Below are positions 24,365 through 32,226 of a stretch of 64,000 nt of DNA, one piece after another. The DNA is taken from the NCBI RefSeq assembly GCF_003429665.1, contig NZ_QUWK01000002.1:104990-168989 (forward strand), given 5' to 3'. The DNA comes from Sphaerochaeta halotolerans (lineage in GTDB: Bacteria; Spirochaetota; Spirochaetia; Sphaerochaetales; Sphaerochaetaceae). The notes beneath the pieces were generated by a model, which searched no databases, was not told the DNA's origin, and saw nothing but the letters and a program-made list of their open reading frames with translations. A program made the position numbers and the translations under genes. The stretch's first letter is position 1. Every line of letters starts with the position of its first letter.

Positions 24365-27300
24365 TATGTATGACTTTCCCTCAAAGCAATGAGATTCTTC
24401 AACTGTGTTGCAGAAAGCTCGGTAATCCAATTTTCTCCTGTCGCTATGACACTGTCAGCCAAATCTTTTTTGGAAGTGAGCATCTCATTGATACGTTCCT
24501 CAAAGGTTCCTTCGGTGATCAGTCGATGAACAGTCACCTGTTTATCCTGTCCAATTCTGAAGGCGCGATCAGTTGCCTGGTTCTCCACAGCTGGATTCCA
24601 CCAGAGATCATAGTGAATTACATGGCTGGCTGCAGTAAGGTTCAATCCAGTTCCACCAGCTCGAATTGAGAGAATCATGAGCCAGCATTCAGGATCAGAT
24701 TGAAATTGTTCCACCATGGCATCGCGCTGTGCCCTGGTCGATCCTCCATGCAGGAATGGGGCATCCAGTGAGAATGGTTCTTTTACCAAATCTTGAAGCA
24801 GGAAGCCCATCTGGGCGTACTGGGTGAAAACCAAAACTTTCTCGTTCCGTTGGTGTATTGACTCAAGCAAGTCCATCAGGAGGGTTGCCTTACCGGAGTT
24901 TTCAAGTTCTTTCTTACTGGTGTCGCAATACAGGGCAGGGTGGCAACAGACTTGTTTGAGGGCGGTCATTAGTTTGAATACTGCACCTTTCTTTGCAATT
25001 CCCTCTGCTTCTTCAAGTGTTTTTTCGGTTTGTTTGACGATTTCCTTGTAGAGCACTTTCTGTTCCAAGGATAGGGTTGCGTACCGTTCAAGTACCAGTT
25101 TCTCAGGTAGGTCGTTGATGATTGAGGTATCGGTTTTGACTCGACGAAGCATCAAGGGGGCAGTGAGGGAACGGAATGCCTTCAAGGCAGCTTGGTCATG
25201 GTACCGTTCGATCGGGATGGCAAAGTGTGTCTTGAAGCTGGATTGATTGCCCAAGTACCCCTTCATGACACAATCAATGATGCTCCAGTAATCAAGTAGT
25301 CGGTTTTCCACCGGGGTACCAGTCATGGCAATGGTATGATCGCTTTTTAGTTTGGCAACAGACTTTGCCTGGGCTGAATCCCTGTTCTTGATTGCTTGAG
25401 CCTCATCAAGGATGGTCACAGAGAAACGGGTTTTCTGCAAGAGTTCAGTGTCCCTTCTCACCGTAGCATAGGTGGTGATGATGCAGTCACTTCCCTTTTC
25501 AAGCTGCCGGTTCTGCCCATGGTACACAAAGGTGGTGAGAGCGGGTGCAAAGCGGGATATCTCATGTTCCCAGTTTGTCATCAAAGAGGCTGGTACAACG
25601 ATCAAGACCGGCTTTTTTGGTGTGATGATGTTCTTGTTTTTCAGAGCAACCAGAAATGCTATCACCTGGACTGTCTTACCCAAGCCCATGTCATCAGCCA
25701 AGAGAGATCCCAGGCCGATTGCATGATTGTGTATCAACCACTGATACCCGCGCTCTTGGTAAGGACGCAGTGTAGTCTTAAGTTCAGAAGGGATAGGCGT
25801 TGGGGCAATGTGCAAGAGGGAGTTGAACAATTCCTTTACGCCATCTTCCATGATCACTGGTTGTTCATCATAGGTACCCAGCAGGTTTACCTTCAAGAGA
25901 TCGAGTGCCGAGAGTTTGATCGTCTTTTCCAGCCGGCGATTGATTTTCTCAATTTCCTTCTTATCCAGCACGACGTATTGATCCTTGAATGCGACATACT
26001 TCCGACCTTGATCCATCATGGTCTGCAATGTCTCAGGATCGATGGAATCATCTCCTAAAACAATAGTCCATGAGACATCCAAGAGATCCTGTAGAGAGAG
26101 AAAACGTTCAGCTGTGCTTTCTCCAGAGGTGCTCATCCGCACCGAGACGCGTGGGGAGAGTGTTTTCTGCAAGCTTCTGGGTATAATCATGCTGACCCCG
26201 AGGGCTTTCAATGCGGGAAGGGCGTTGAACCAAGCGTCGAGGAATTCATCACCAGAAACGGTAGCTACTCCTCGTGCCCTTAGTGCTTTCTGGATGGGGC
26301 GGAAGTAGGTTCCCAGATAACTGAGGTCTTGAAGAATTGCAGCAGTCTCCGTATGTTTTGAAAGAAATGAGGAGAGTGCAATCGGTGCCTCTTCTGCCTT
26401 CTGTACTTGGATGTTGCATAGGTATGTGTCGTTCCCTTTTTCCTGCATCCAAAGTACCGGCCGATGAGAGCGGGTGCTGAGCATGAGCCTTCCAAGCCAG
26501 TGATGTATTGCAAGAGGATTCCCCCTTTGGGCAAGAGTTCTGCATTCATAGAGAGCACCTGCAAAGAACAATGCATGCTCGTCAGTCTCTGGTAGTTTTG
26601 TTGCATCCCCTAAGAGCTTGCTGTAGGAGCGTACAAACAGTGAAACCAAAAGGAAAATCTGTTGGAGCTTGTCTGCTGGTCGGGTATCAATGAAAACAAG
26701 GTCTCTATCCTGCAACCTTGATGCGAGAAAATCTGTTATAGCCTTGACCTCTGGGTTGAAATAGGCAGGTATCCAACGAAGAACATACTGTTCTTTGCCA
26801 AGAGCCAATAAGCTTGGTATAGCCCCATGGGTTTGCAGAAGACGAAGCGCAAAGTTGTGTGTAAAGAGCAAGAGGGCAAGGACCGGGGGGTATTCCTCGG
26901 TTGAGCCGATTGGAAAGGATTGGAGGTAGGAGAGACACTCATCCATCTCTTCCGATGAAAAGGAGAGCTTGTTTTTTCCCTGTTTGAGTACTCCATGTAC
27001 CTTTTTTCCCTGGTAGATGATAGAACACTCATCATAGAGGATACTTGGTGTCTGTTGGGGAATCTCCATTTGATTGACAAACGTTGTGGTGTTTTTCGCA
27101 AGGTTTGTGATGAATGAGAGATAGTCACGCTTGAAGTTGCATTGAGGAGCAAAGAGTGGGGAGTCAGTAAGTACTCGCTCCAGTACCGGCTTCATGTCTG
27201 GGACCAGTTGCAAATCTGGCTCTCCTTCACCTGAAGAAGAGCTCTGCCATGTGTTCTCGGTAAGGGAATCCAAGGTTGGTATCTGTTCTTCAGCAATCCC

Positions 27301-27813
27301 CTCGGCGTTCTGGAACAACGATTCCACATCCAGTCCATGGAGACGAAAGACCAAAAAGGGGTCCTTGTCGATTTCATTTGCAATCATATAGATGACTGCA
27401 GCCAAATGTTTGCAGGGGACAGCCCAGTCAGGGCAGCTGCATTGCATACTCAAATCTTTCCATGAACGGGGAAACAGCATAATCCCGATATCCTGGCACT
27501 CCTGCTCAATCTCCGGGGGGAGTTCTCCTGTTTGCAGACTTCCTAGGTAATATGGATTCTCCTTGATGAGGGAGATCAGTTTCATGTTGTCTTCTGTAGT
27601 GTATTGATGGATACCTATGGCTACTTTGTAGGGAGTTGGCCGTGTGCCCTGCACCCGTGCAGTTACCTTACCCTTATCGATCGTAATAGAGCGAACGGAG
27701 CCATTACGTGCGTATCGCTTCCCTCTGGGGAGCCGGTTTGAGTAATCAATTTCTGTGAGGGCATCAAGCCAACGATTGCCCCACCAAGTATTTCCATATT
27801 CTGTGTATGCCAT
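24364..27813 (-). CDS. SNF2-family helicase with N-terminal SWIM zinc finger
   Basis: A 1149-residue DNA-dependent ATPase/translocase. Near the N-terminus a SWIM zinc finger reads CSCPDWAVPCKH (Cys125, Cys127, Cys134, His136). The C-terminal half is the SNF2 motor: motif I LADDMGLGKTVQVIAF, motif II DEAQAIKN, TGTPVENRLLDYWSI, and motifs V-VI SIRAGGTGLNLTAASHVIHYD with NQATDRAFRIGQ. The start is taken at Met 27813 (MAYTEYGNTWWG), which begins the conserved N-terminus. The longer reading to 28011 only adds translated repeat sequence. It stands alone. Bacterial members are linked to transcription, repair or phage defence, but nothing here selects among these. Confidence 0.87.
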   Translation of the reverse strand: MAYTEYGNTWWGNRWLDALTEIDYSNRLPRGKRYARNGSVRSITIDKGKVTARVQGTRPTPYKVAIGIHQYTTEDNMKLISLIKENPYYLGSLQTGELPPEIEQECQDIGIMLFPRSWKDLSMQCSCPDWAVPCKHLAAVIYMIANEIDKDPFLVFRLHGLDVESLFQNAEGIAEEQIPTLDSLTENTWQSSSSGEGEPDLQLVPDMKPVLERVLTDSPLFAPQCNFKRDYLSFITNLAKNTTTFVNQMEIPQQTPSILYDECSIIYQGKKVHGVLKQGKNKLSFSSEEMDECLSYLQSFPIGSTEEYPPVLALLLFTHNFALRLLQTHGAIPSLLALGKEQYVLRWIPAYFNPEVKAITDFLASRLQDRDLVFIDTRPADKLQQIFLLVSLFVRSYSKLLGDATKLPETDEHALFFAGALYECRTLAQRGNPLAIHHWLGRLMLSTRSHRPVLWMQEKGNDTYLCNIQVQKAEEAPIALSSFLSKHTETAAILQDLSYLGTYFRPIQKALRARGVATVSGDEFLDAWFNALPALKALGVSMIIPRSLQKTLSPRVSVRMSTSGESTAERFLSLQDLLDVSWTIVLGDDSIDPETLQTMMDQGRKYVAFKDQYVVLDKKEIEKINRRLEKTIKLSALDLLKVNLLGTYDEQPVIMEDGVKELFNSLLHIAPTPIPSELKTTLRPYQERGYQWLIHNHAIGLGSLLADDMGLGKTVQVIAFLVALKNKNIITPKKPVLIVVPASLMTNWEHEISRFAPALTTFVYHGQNRQLEKGSDCIITTYATVRRDTELLQKTRFSVTILDEAQAIKNRDSAQAKSVAKLKSDHTIAMTGTPVENRLLDYWSIIDCVMKGYLGNQSSFKTHFAIPIERYHDQAALKAFRSLTAPLMLRRVKTDTSIINDLPEKLVLERYATLSLEQKVLYKEIVKQTEKTLEEAEGIAKKGAVFKLMTALKQVCCHPALYCDTSKKELENSGKATLLMDLLESIHQRNEKVLVFTQYAQMGFLLQDLVKEPFSLDAPFLHGGSTRAQRDAMVEQFQSDPECWLMILSIRAGGTGLNLTAASHVIHYDLWWNPAVENQATDRAFRIGQDKQVTVHRLITEGTFEERINEMLTSKKDLADSVIATGENWITELSATQLKNLIALRESHT

Positions 27814-27911
27814 ACGCTCGATTATGCAATATACAGGAAAGATTATCCAGTCATTTTCATGGTTGAGAACGTTCCAGTGATGCATGCTATGGGTTATGTT
27901 CAATATAGCTT

Positions 27912-28012
27912 TGCATGAGAAAGCAAGGTTAGATACCCCGTTCCTTGGGGTGGAAAAGGAGGCAACGCCTCCTGAGTCCATGGCTTGCCCCGGGGTATTG
28001 ATACCTTTCATT
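27912..28012 (+). repeat. Dispersed structured repeat, copy 2 (diverged)
   Basis: About 100 bp from GAGAAAGCAAGG to TACCTTTCATT, lacking the leftmost part of copies 1 and 3. It has several substitutions. Two C-to-T changes in the first hairpin keep G-U pairing, but two changes in the third hairpin (CCATGGC against GCCCCGG) break pairs. It lies between the divergent SNF2 and nadE genes and has caused over-long start predictions for both. Confidence 0.85.
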
Positions 28013-28030
28013 ACGTTCTCTTTTCATGTA

Positions 28031-28039
28031 TGGTATAAT
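28031..28039 (+). promoter_or_regulatory. Extended -10 promoter for nadE, probably leaderless transcript
   Basis: TGGTATAAT is a perfect extended -10 (TGn plus TATAAT at 28034-28039). The expected transcription start, about 7 bases downstream, coincides with the nadE ATG at 28046. No Shine-Dalgarno sequence precedes that ATG, which fits a leaderless mRNA. No good -35 is seen, as is common with extended -10 promoters. Confidence 0.6.
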
Positions 28040-28045
28040 AATGCT

Positions 28046-28948
28046 ATGAAATCAATATCTATTGAAACATTGCAGATTGATCCGGGTGATGCTGTTGAGA
28101 GGATTAAAGATTTTATCATCTCCTCCTGCACCCGTGACGGAGTTGTCGTCCCGATATCCGGAGGACTCGATTCAAGTGTCGTTGCTACTCTGTGCGTAGC
28201 TGCTCTGGGGAAGGCAAAGGTGACAGGCCTGCAGTTGCCTGAAAAACAGGGCAATCCGGATGCTGAATACTACGCTAACATGCTGGCAAAACACCTCGAC
28301 ATTACAAGTGTACGCATTGATATCTCCCCAATGCTCAAAGCGTTCGGCACCTACTCCTATATCCTCTCTTATTTTCCGACACGACGTTGGAAGGAACGGC
28401 TTGTTAGGCGGTTCATGACCTCAGCAGAGGGGGAGAGTAATTATGTGAGGGTGTTGAACGGACAGGGGGATACGCTGATTCGAAAGGGCCTTGCTTCTTT
28501 CTTTACGAAACAGCGGGTGCGACTTGTAGCAGCCTATTCCTATGCGGAAAAGAACAACCTACAAGTGGTCGGGTGTGCCCACAAATCAGAGGAACTCACC
28601 GGTTTGTGCGTGAAATACGGCATTGATGATGCGGCTGACTTGATGCCTATAGGACATCTCTACAGGACCCAGATCATGCAGCTGGCACAGACGCTCGGTA
28701 TTCCAGGAGAGATCCTTGAACGTACCCCAAACCCTGACATCATCCCTGGTATTACTGATAAGTATCAGGATGTTCTTGGTGTAACTGCAGAAAATGTGGA
28801 TCTCGTACTGTATGCCTTAGAAAACCAGTTCCCAGAATCGGAGATTGCAGAGGCCACCGGCGTAGCTGAGGATGGGGTAGCGCGAATTGTTGAACTCTAC
28901 CGCGTAGCCAAGCGAAACTCGGAGCATGCAAAAAAGGTAGAAGACTAA
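28046..28948 (+). CDS. nadE: NAD+ synthase (ammonia-dependent type)
   Basis: Makes NAD+ from deamido-NAD+, ATP and ammonia. A 300-residue protein with the N-type ATP pyrophosphatase P-loop VVPISGGLDSSVVATL (SGGLDSS at 38-44) and later KSEELTGLCVKYGIDDAADLMPIGHLYRTQ, the NH3-binding/NAD+ site region. It has no nitrilase glutaminase domain, so it uses free ammonia. Only the ATG at 28046 gives the family N-terminus; the upstream in-frame extension to 27884 is repeat and promoter sequence. It is transcribed alone, divergent from the SNF2 gene. Confidence 0.88.
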   Translation: MKSISIETLQIDPGDAVERIKDFIISSCTRDGVVVPISGGLDSSVVATLCVAALGKAKVTGLQLPEKQGNPDAEYYANMLAKHLDITSVRIDISPMLKAFGTYSYILSYFPTRRWKERLVRRFMTSAEGESNYVRVLNGQGDTLIRKGLASFFTKQRVRLVAAYSYAEKNNLQVVGCAHKSEELTGLCVKYGIDDAADLMPIGHLYRTQIMQLAQTLGIPGEILERTPNPDIIPGITDKYQDVLGVTAENVDLVLYALENQFPESEIAEATGVAEDGVARIVELYRVAKRNSEHAKKVED

Positions 28949-29159
28949 TACAGGGCAATGGCAGGTAAAATCTATCTTCCTAAATCTCCCACTTGTGGAT
29001 GCTCCCTTCCGTTGGCCGTCAACCCTGGTTCCTAAACTTGTCTGAAGTGACAACGATTGTGTTGCTCTGCTCAATCTGTTTTTGCGACTGCGTTTTCTGC
29101 ATGCAATATGTAGTACGCGATTATCATTGATTGCAATTCTCTACAAATAATGAATTTTT

Positions 29160-29173
29160 TGTAAAGGTTTACA
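29160..29173. promoter_or_regulatory. LacI-type operator, upstream site
   Basis: TGTAAAGGTTTACA has perfect 6-bp arms and an imperfect centre. Its centre is 77 bp from the centre of the perfect site at 29237-29250, a spacing compatible with DNA looping between two repressor dimers. Confidence 0.55.
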
Positions 29174-29236
29174 CCTTTCTTAAAGTACAGAAATAATGAT
29201 AATTTATTACCAAAAGCTATATTAATAAAGAAAAAC

Positions 29237-29250
29237 TGTAAACGTTTACA
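29237..29250. promoter_or_regulatory. LacI-type operator, main site
   Basis: TGTAAACGTTTACA is a perfect 14-bp palindrome with the central CG typical of LacI-family sites, 8 bp before a TTGACA. It would block the promoter of the sugar ABC operon, whose last gene is a LacI-family regulator. A near match lies before fucI at 982-997. Confidence 0.7.
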
Positions 29251-29257
29251 TTTTTTC

Positions 29258-29286
29258 TTGACAAACGAAATTTCCAGTGTAAAGAT
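29258..29286 (+). promoter_or_regulatory. Probable promoter of the second sugar ABC operon
   Basis: A consensus -35 TTGACA at 29258-29263 lies just downstream of the perfect LacI-type palindrome. The -10 is poor: AAAGAT at 29281-29286 with a 17-base spacer, or a slightly shifted alternative. The -35 and operator are clear; the exact -10 is not. Confidence 0.45.
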
Positions 29287-29360
29287 ACTACGAACGCTGC
29301 CACTAGTGGTGTCCATTCCCCAACGGAGCGAGAGGAAAGGAATCAGCATGATGGTTTCTC

Positions 29361-29471
29361 TCCCGAGCGAGTGCCGGGAAAGCAAGGTGAGATACCCCGT
29401 CCCTTGGGGCGGAAAAGGAGGCAACGCCTCCTGAGTCCAGGGCTTGCCCTGGGGTATTGATACCTTTCATT
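29361..29471 (+). repeat. Dispersed structured repeat, copy 3
   Basis: 111 bp, identical to copy 1 except for one base (GTGCCGGG against GTGCAGGG), with the same three-hairpin fold. It lies in the 5' leader of the sugar ABC operon, after the probable promoter. ATGATGG occurs at 29348-29354 and again at 29473-29479, a possible but unproven insertion duplication. Confidence 0.85.
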
Positions 29472-29543
29472 GATGATGGATGCCTATTGTGGATAGTACG
29501 CTTACCAGGAGGCGAATCCTGGAATTACCCAAAAGGAGTTTTT

Positions 29544-30620
29544 ATGAAGAAGACAGTAGCTATTTTGTTGGTATTGGCACTTGTCTGTACTGGTCTTTTC
29601 GCACAAGGCGGAAAAGAAGCAACCGATGACACGGTGAAAATCGGTGCGCTTATTAGAAATCTGAATGAACAATTTGTTAAGGACTATGCTGACAATCTTC
29701 GCAAGCTTGCTGAAGAAAACGGTGTTGAATTGAATCTACAGGATGCACAGGGAGACGTAGCCCGTCAGCTCGACCAGCTCAATACCCTGATCACCCAAGG
29801 ATACAAGTATTTTGTAATCATTCCTCAGGACACAAGTGTGACTGAGCAGATGGCACAGCAGATCCAGGCTGTTGGTGGTGGTGCGGCATTCTCCAATATC
29901 CAGCCTTCTGTCGATGCTCTAAAAGTAGGCAAGGATTTTTACCTTGCTTCCTCACCTGAGTTGGTTGCCGGTCAGTACCAGGCACAGATAGTAGACGACT
30001 ACTTCACCCAGTATCCTGAAAAGGCTCCTGGCAAAGTGTTGAATATTCTGTATTTGCAGGGACAACTTGGTCACCCCGCTCAGATCAGTCGTGAAGCTGG
30101 TTTTATCGATACCCTTGAGAGCCTCGGCTACACAGTGAACTTCGTTGCGAAAGACACTGCTGACTGGACTCCAGACAAGGCTCAGGAAAAGATGGACACC
30201 TGGCTTGCAGCACACCGTGGTAAGTTCAATCTCGTGGTTGCGCAGAATGACGGTATGGCTCTCGGTGCTGTTGAATCGTTGATCACCAATGGGTTGGTTG
30301 ATAATGATCCCAGTGATGGTACCATCCTCAGTTTCCCTGTCCTCGGTATCGATGCTACTGCTGATGCATTGAATTCCATGGATCAAGACAAGCTGTATGC
30401 TACCGTTCTGCAGGACTCTGTTGGGCAGAGCAGCACCGCATTCGAGCTGGCCTATGCAATGGCCACCAAGGGTACTGCACAGGGAGTTACTGCTTGGGGT
30501 ATCGAACCTGCCAAGGAAGTCATCAGTGAAGCTCCGGCAAATGACCCAGCTGTCATTTCCCAGTGCTATCTGGTTCCTTTCAAGCCGATTACCAAGGAAA
30601 ATTACAAAGATTTGATGTAA
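29544..30620 (+). CDS. Sugar ABC transporter substrate-binding protein (galactose/ribose-type)
   Basis: A periplasmic sugar-binding protein of 358 residues. It has a signal peptide MKKTVAILLVLALVCTGLFAQGG, then a type I periplasmic binding fold (Peripla_BP_4) with LIRNLNEQFVKDYADNLRKL, LDQLNTLITQGYKYFVIIPQD and VVAQNDGMALGAVESLI. The last stretch resembles the MglB NDGMA motif. ATG 29544 is placed by AAAAGGAG; the longer reading to 29457 is leader sequence. It is followed by a hairpin, an ATPase and one permease. The sugar is not identifiable from sequence. A hexose or pentose is likely. Confidence 0.85.
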   Translation: MKKTVAILLVLALVCTGLFAQGGKEATDDTVKIGALIRNLNEQFVKDYADNLRKLAEENGVELNLQDAQGDVARQLDQLNTLITQGYKYFVIIPQDTSVTEQMAQQIQAVGGGAAFSNIQPSVDALKVGKDFYLASSPELVAGQYQAQIVDDYFTQYPEKAPGKVLNILYLQGQLGHPAQISREAGFIDTLESLGYTVNFVAKDTADWTPDKAQEKMDTWLAAHRGKFNLVVAQNDGMALGAVESLITNGLVDNDPSDGTILSFPVLGIDATADALNSMDQDKLYATVLQDSVGQSSTAFELAYAMATKGTAQGVTAWGIEPAKEVISEAPANDPAVISQCYLVPFKPITKENYKDLM

Positions 30621-30630
30621 GACAAAATGG

Positions 30631-30657
30631 TCTCCTGCCGCCGTTAGTGGCAGGAGA
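30631..30657 (+). terminator. Hairpin after the binding-protein gene
   Basis: TCTCCTGCC (30631-30639) and GGCAGGAGA (30649-30657) form a perfect 9-bp stem with a 9-base loop inside the operon. It has no long T run. Like the hairpin at 7000-7027, whose stem has a near-identical sequence (CTCCTGC), it probably keeps binding-protein mRNA abundant. Confidence 0.6.
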
Positions 30658-30701
30658 TACTTTATGAACGACGATTGCAAAATAGGGAAAGAGGAAGACA
30701 G

Positions 30702-32204
30702 ATGGACACAACATTTGCCCTGGAAATGGAAGGAATTACCAAAACCTTCCCTGGTGTTAAGGCTCTGGATGAAGTTACTCTCCGGGTAAAACCGGGAACA
30801 GTACACGCCTTGATGGGCGAGAATGGTGCAGGCAAATCGACGTTGATGAAGTGTTTGTTCGGTATTTATCAGGAAGATAGAGGGATCATCAAACTCAAAG
30901 GGAAAGAGCACCGCTTCAAGGACTCTCATGATGCGTTAAACCAAGGAGTGTCGATGATTCACCAGGAACTCAGCAATGTACCTGAGCGCTCGGTAGCTGA
31001 GAACCTCTATCTAGGTAGGGAACCTCTGAACAAGATTGGTTTGATCGACCACAAGAAAATGAATGACGAAACGCGCTCCCTGCTCGAGAATTTGGAAATC
31101 AATGTGAAACCAGAAGTTCGCATCGGTTCGTTGTCCATTTCCATGCAACAGACTTGTGAGATTGCCAAAGCGGTCAGCTACAATGCTTCGGTGGTCGTCA
31201 TGGATGAACCAACCAGTTCACTAACGGACAATGAGGTACAGCACCTGTTCAAGATCATCAATCGATTGAGGGAACAGAATGTAGCAGTAATATACATCTC
31301 CCATAAGATGGAAGAGATTTTCACCATTGCTGATGAAGTGAGCGTCATGCGTGACGGCCAGATGATTGGGACCTATGACGTTACAGAGATGACCAACGAG
31401 AAACTCATTTCTCTTATGGTTGGTCGGGATGCAACACTTCGATTCCCTGAGTTCAAGAGTAAAGTGGGAGAAGTTCTGTTGAAGGTGGAAAATCTAAGTT
31501 CACCTAACCCCAGAAGCTTCCAAGATGTTTCATTTGAGGTGCATCGCGGAGAAATCCTTGGCATAGGTGGTCTTGTAGGGGCGCAACGCACCGAATTGAT
31601 GGAAGCCATCTTCGGTGTACGCGCAATACGTGAGGGGAAGATTTATGTAGATGGTGATGAGATTCTGAACATGACTCCCCGAAAAGCCATCGAACATGGT
31701 ATTGGGATGATAACAGAGGATAGACGAGGCAGCGGTATTTTCCCCCTGATGGATATATCCAATAACACTTCTATCGCCTCCTTGAAAGAGTATCTGAACA
31801 AGTTGCACTTGCTTAAGCACAAAGAAATGAAGGAAGAGTCAGTTCGGTACAACAAAGCCCTCAGGACCAAGACACCAACCATGGAAACATTGATCCAGAA
31901 CCTCTCAGGAGGTAATCAGCAAAAGGTGATTATCAGCCGATGGTTGATGACCTTGCCAGATGTTTTGATTATGGATGAGCCGACCAGGGGTATTGATGTC
32001 GGGGCAAAATATGAAATCTACCAGATTATGGGACAGCTGGTTGAGCAGGGAAAGGCCATTATCATGGTCTCCTCAGAAATGCCGGAATTGATTGGAATGT
32101 CCCACCGTGTAATGGTTCTTTGTTCTGGGAAATGCACTGGCGTGTTGGACAAGTCTGAGTGTACCCAAGAGAATATCATGCGTCTTGCAACGAAGTTCAT
32201 GTAA
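30702..32204 (+). CDS. Sugar ABC transporter ATP-binding protein (MglA/RbsA type)
   Basis: A 500-residue double ATPase energising sugar uptake. Domain 1 has Walker A GENGAGKSTLMKCLFG, a signature at SLSISMQQTCEIAKAVSY, and Walker B VVMDEPTSSL. Domain 2 has the degenerate GLVGAQRTELMEAIFG, signature LSGGNQQKVIISRWL and Walker B LIMDEPTRGIDVG. ATG 30702 has GAGGAAG upstream and begins the conserved N-terminus; the longer reading from 30675 does not. It lies between the binding protein and permease genes, transcribed with them. Confidence 0.88.
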   Translation: MDTTFALEMEGITKTFPGVKALDEVTLRVKPGTVHALMGENGAGKSTLMKCLFGIYQEDRGIIKLKGKEHRFKDSHDALNQGVSMIHQELSNVPERSVAENLYLGREPLNKIGLIDHKKMNDETRSLLENLEINVKPEVRIGSLSISMQQTCEIAKAVSYNASVVVMDEPTSSLTDNEVQHLFKIINRLREQNVAVIYISHKMEEIFTIADEVSVMRDGQMIGTYDVTEMTNEKLISLMVGRDATLRFPEFKSKVGEVLLKVENLSSPNPRSFQDVSFEVHRGEILGIGGLVGAQRTELMEAIFGVRAIREGKIYVDGDEILNMTPRKAIEHGIGMITEDRRGSGIFPLMDISNNTSIASLKEYLNKLHLLKHKEMKEESVRYNKALRTKTPTMETLIQNLSGGNQQKVIISRWLMTLPDVLIMDEPTRGIDVGAKYEIYQIMGQLVEQGKAIIMVSSEMPELIGMSHRVMVLCSGKCTGVLDKSECTQENIMRLATKFM

Positions 32205-32226
32205 AAAAGAGGGAGAAAAACCTACC

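Larger units (their letters stand above)
28949..29543. other. 595-bp non-coding region before the second sugar ABC operon
   Basis: No gene is supportable here. Contents from left to right: about 200 bp of featureless sequence after nadE; an AT-rich tract (29130-29260) holding two LacI-type palindromes at 29160 and 29237; a TTGACA at 29258-29263; the third structured repeat (29361-29471); then a small hairpin (CCAGGA/TCCTGG near 29508-29525) and AAAGGAG before the binding-protein gene. The transcript leader would be about 250 bases and would contain the repeat as RNA. Confidence 0.7.

Noticed and set aside
27814..28011. Upstream in-frame extension of the SNF2 helicase (66 residues beginning MKGINTPGQAM)
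   Set aside because: It is translated repeat copy 2 plus intergenic sequence; the family N-terminus begins at Met 27813.
27884..28045. Upstream extension of nadE
   Set aside because: It covers the repeat and the extended -10 promoter; the conserved protein starts at 28046.
28949..29160. Possible tRNA or small RNA gene after nadE
   Set aside because: No cloverleaf, CCA end or conserved T-loop sequence could be found by reading both strands.
29071..29424. Minus-strand open frame starting MPPFPPQGTGYLTLL
   Set aside because: The first residues are antisense translation of the structured repeat and the rest is AT-rich leader; a similar start appears at 24148 for the same reason.
24085..29471. 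CRISPR array
   Set aside because: The three repeats are 100-111 bp, kilobases apart and separated by genes, unlike CRISPR spacing.
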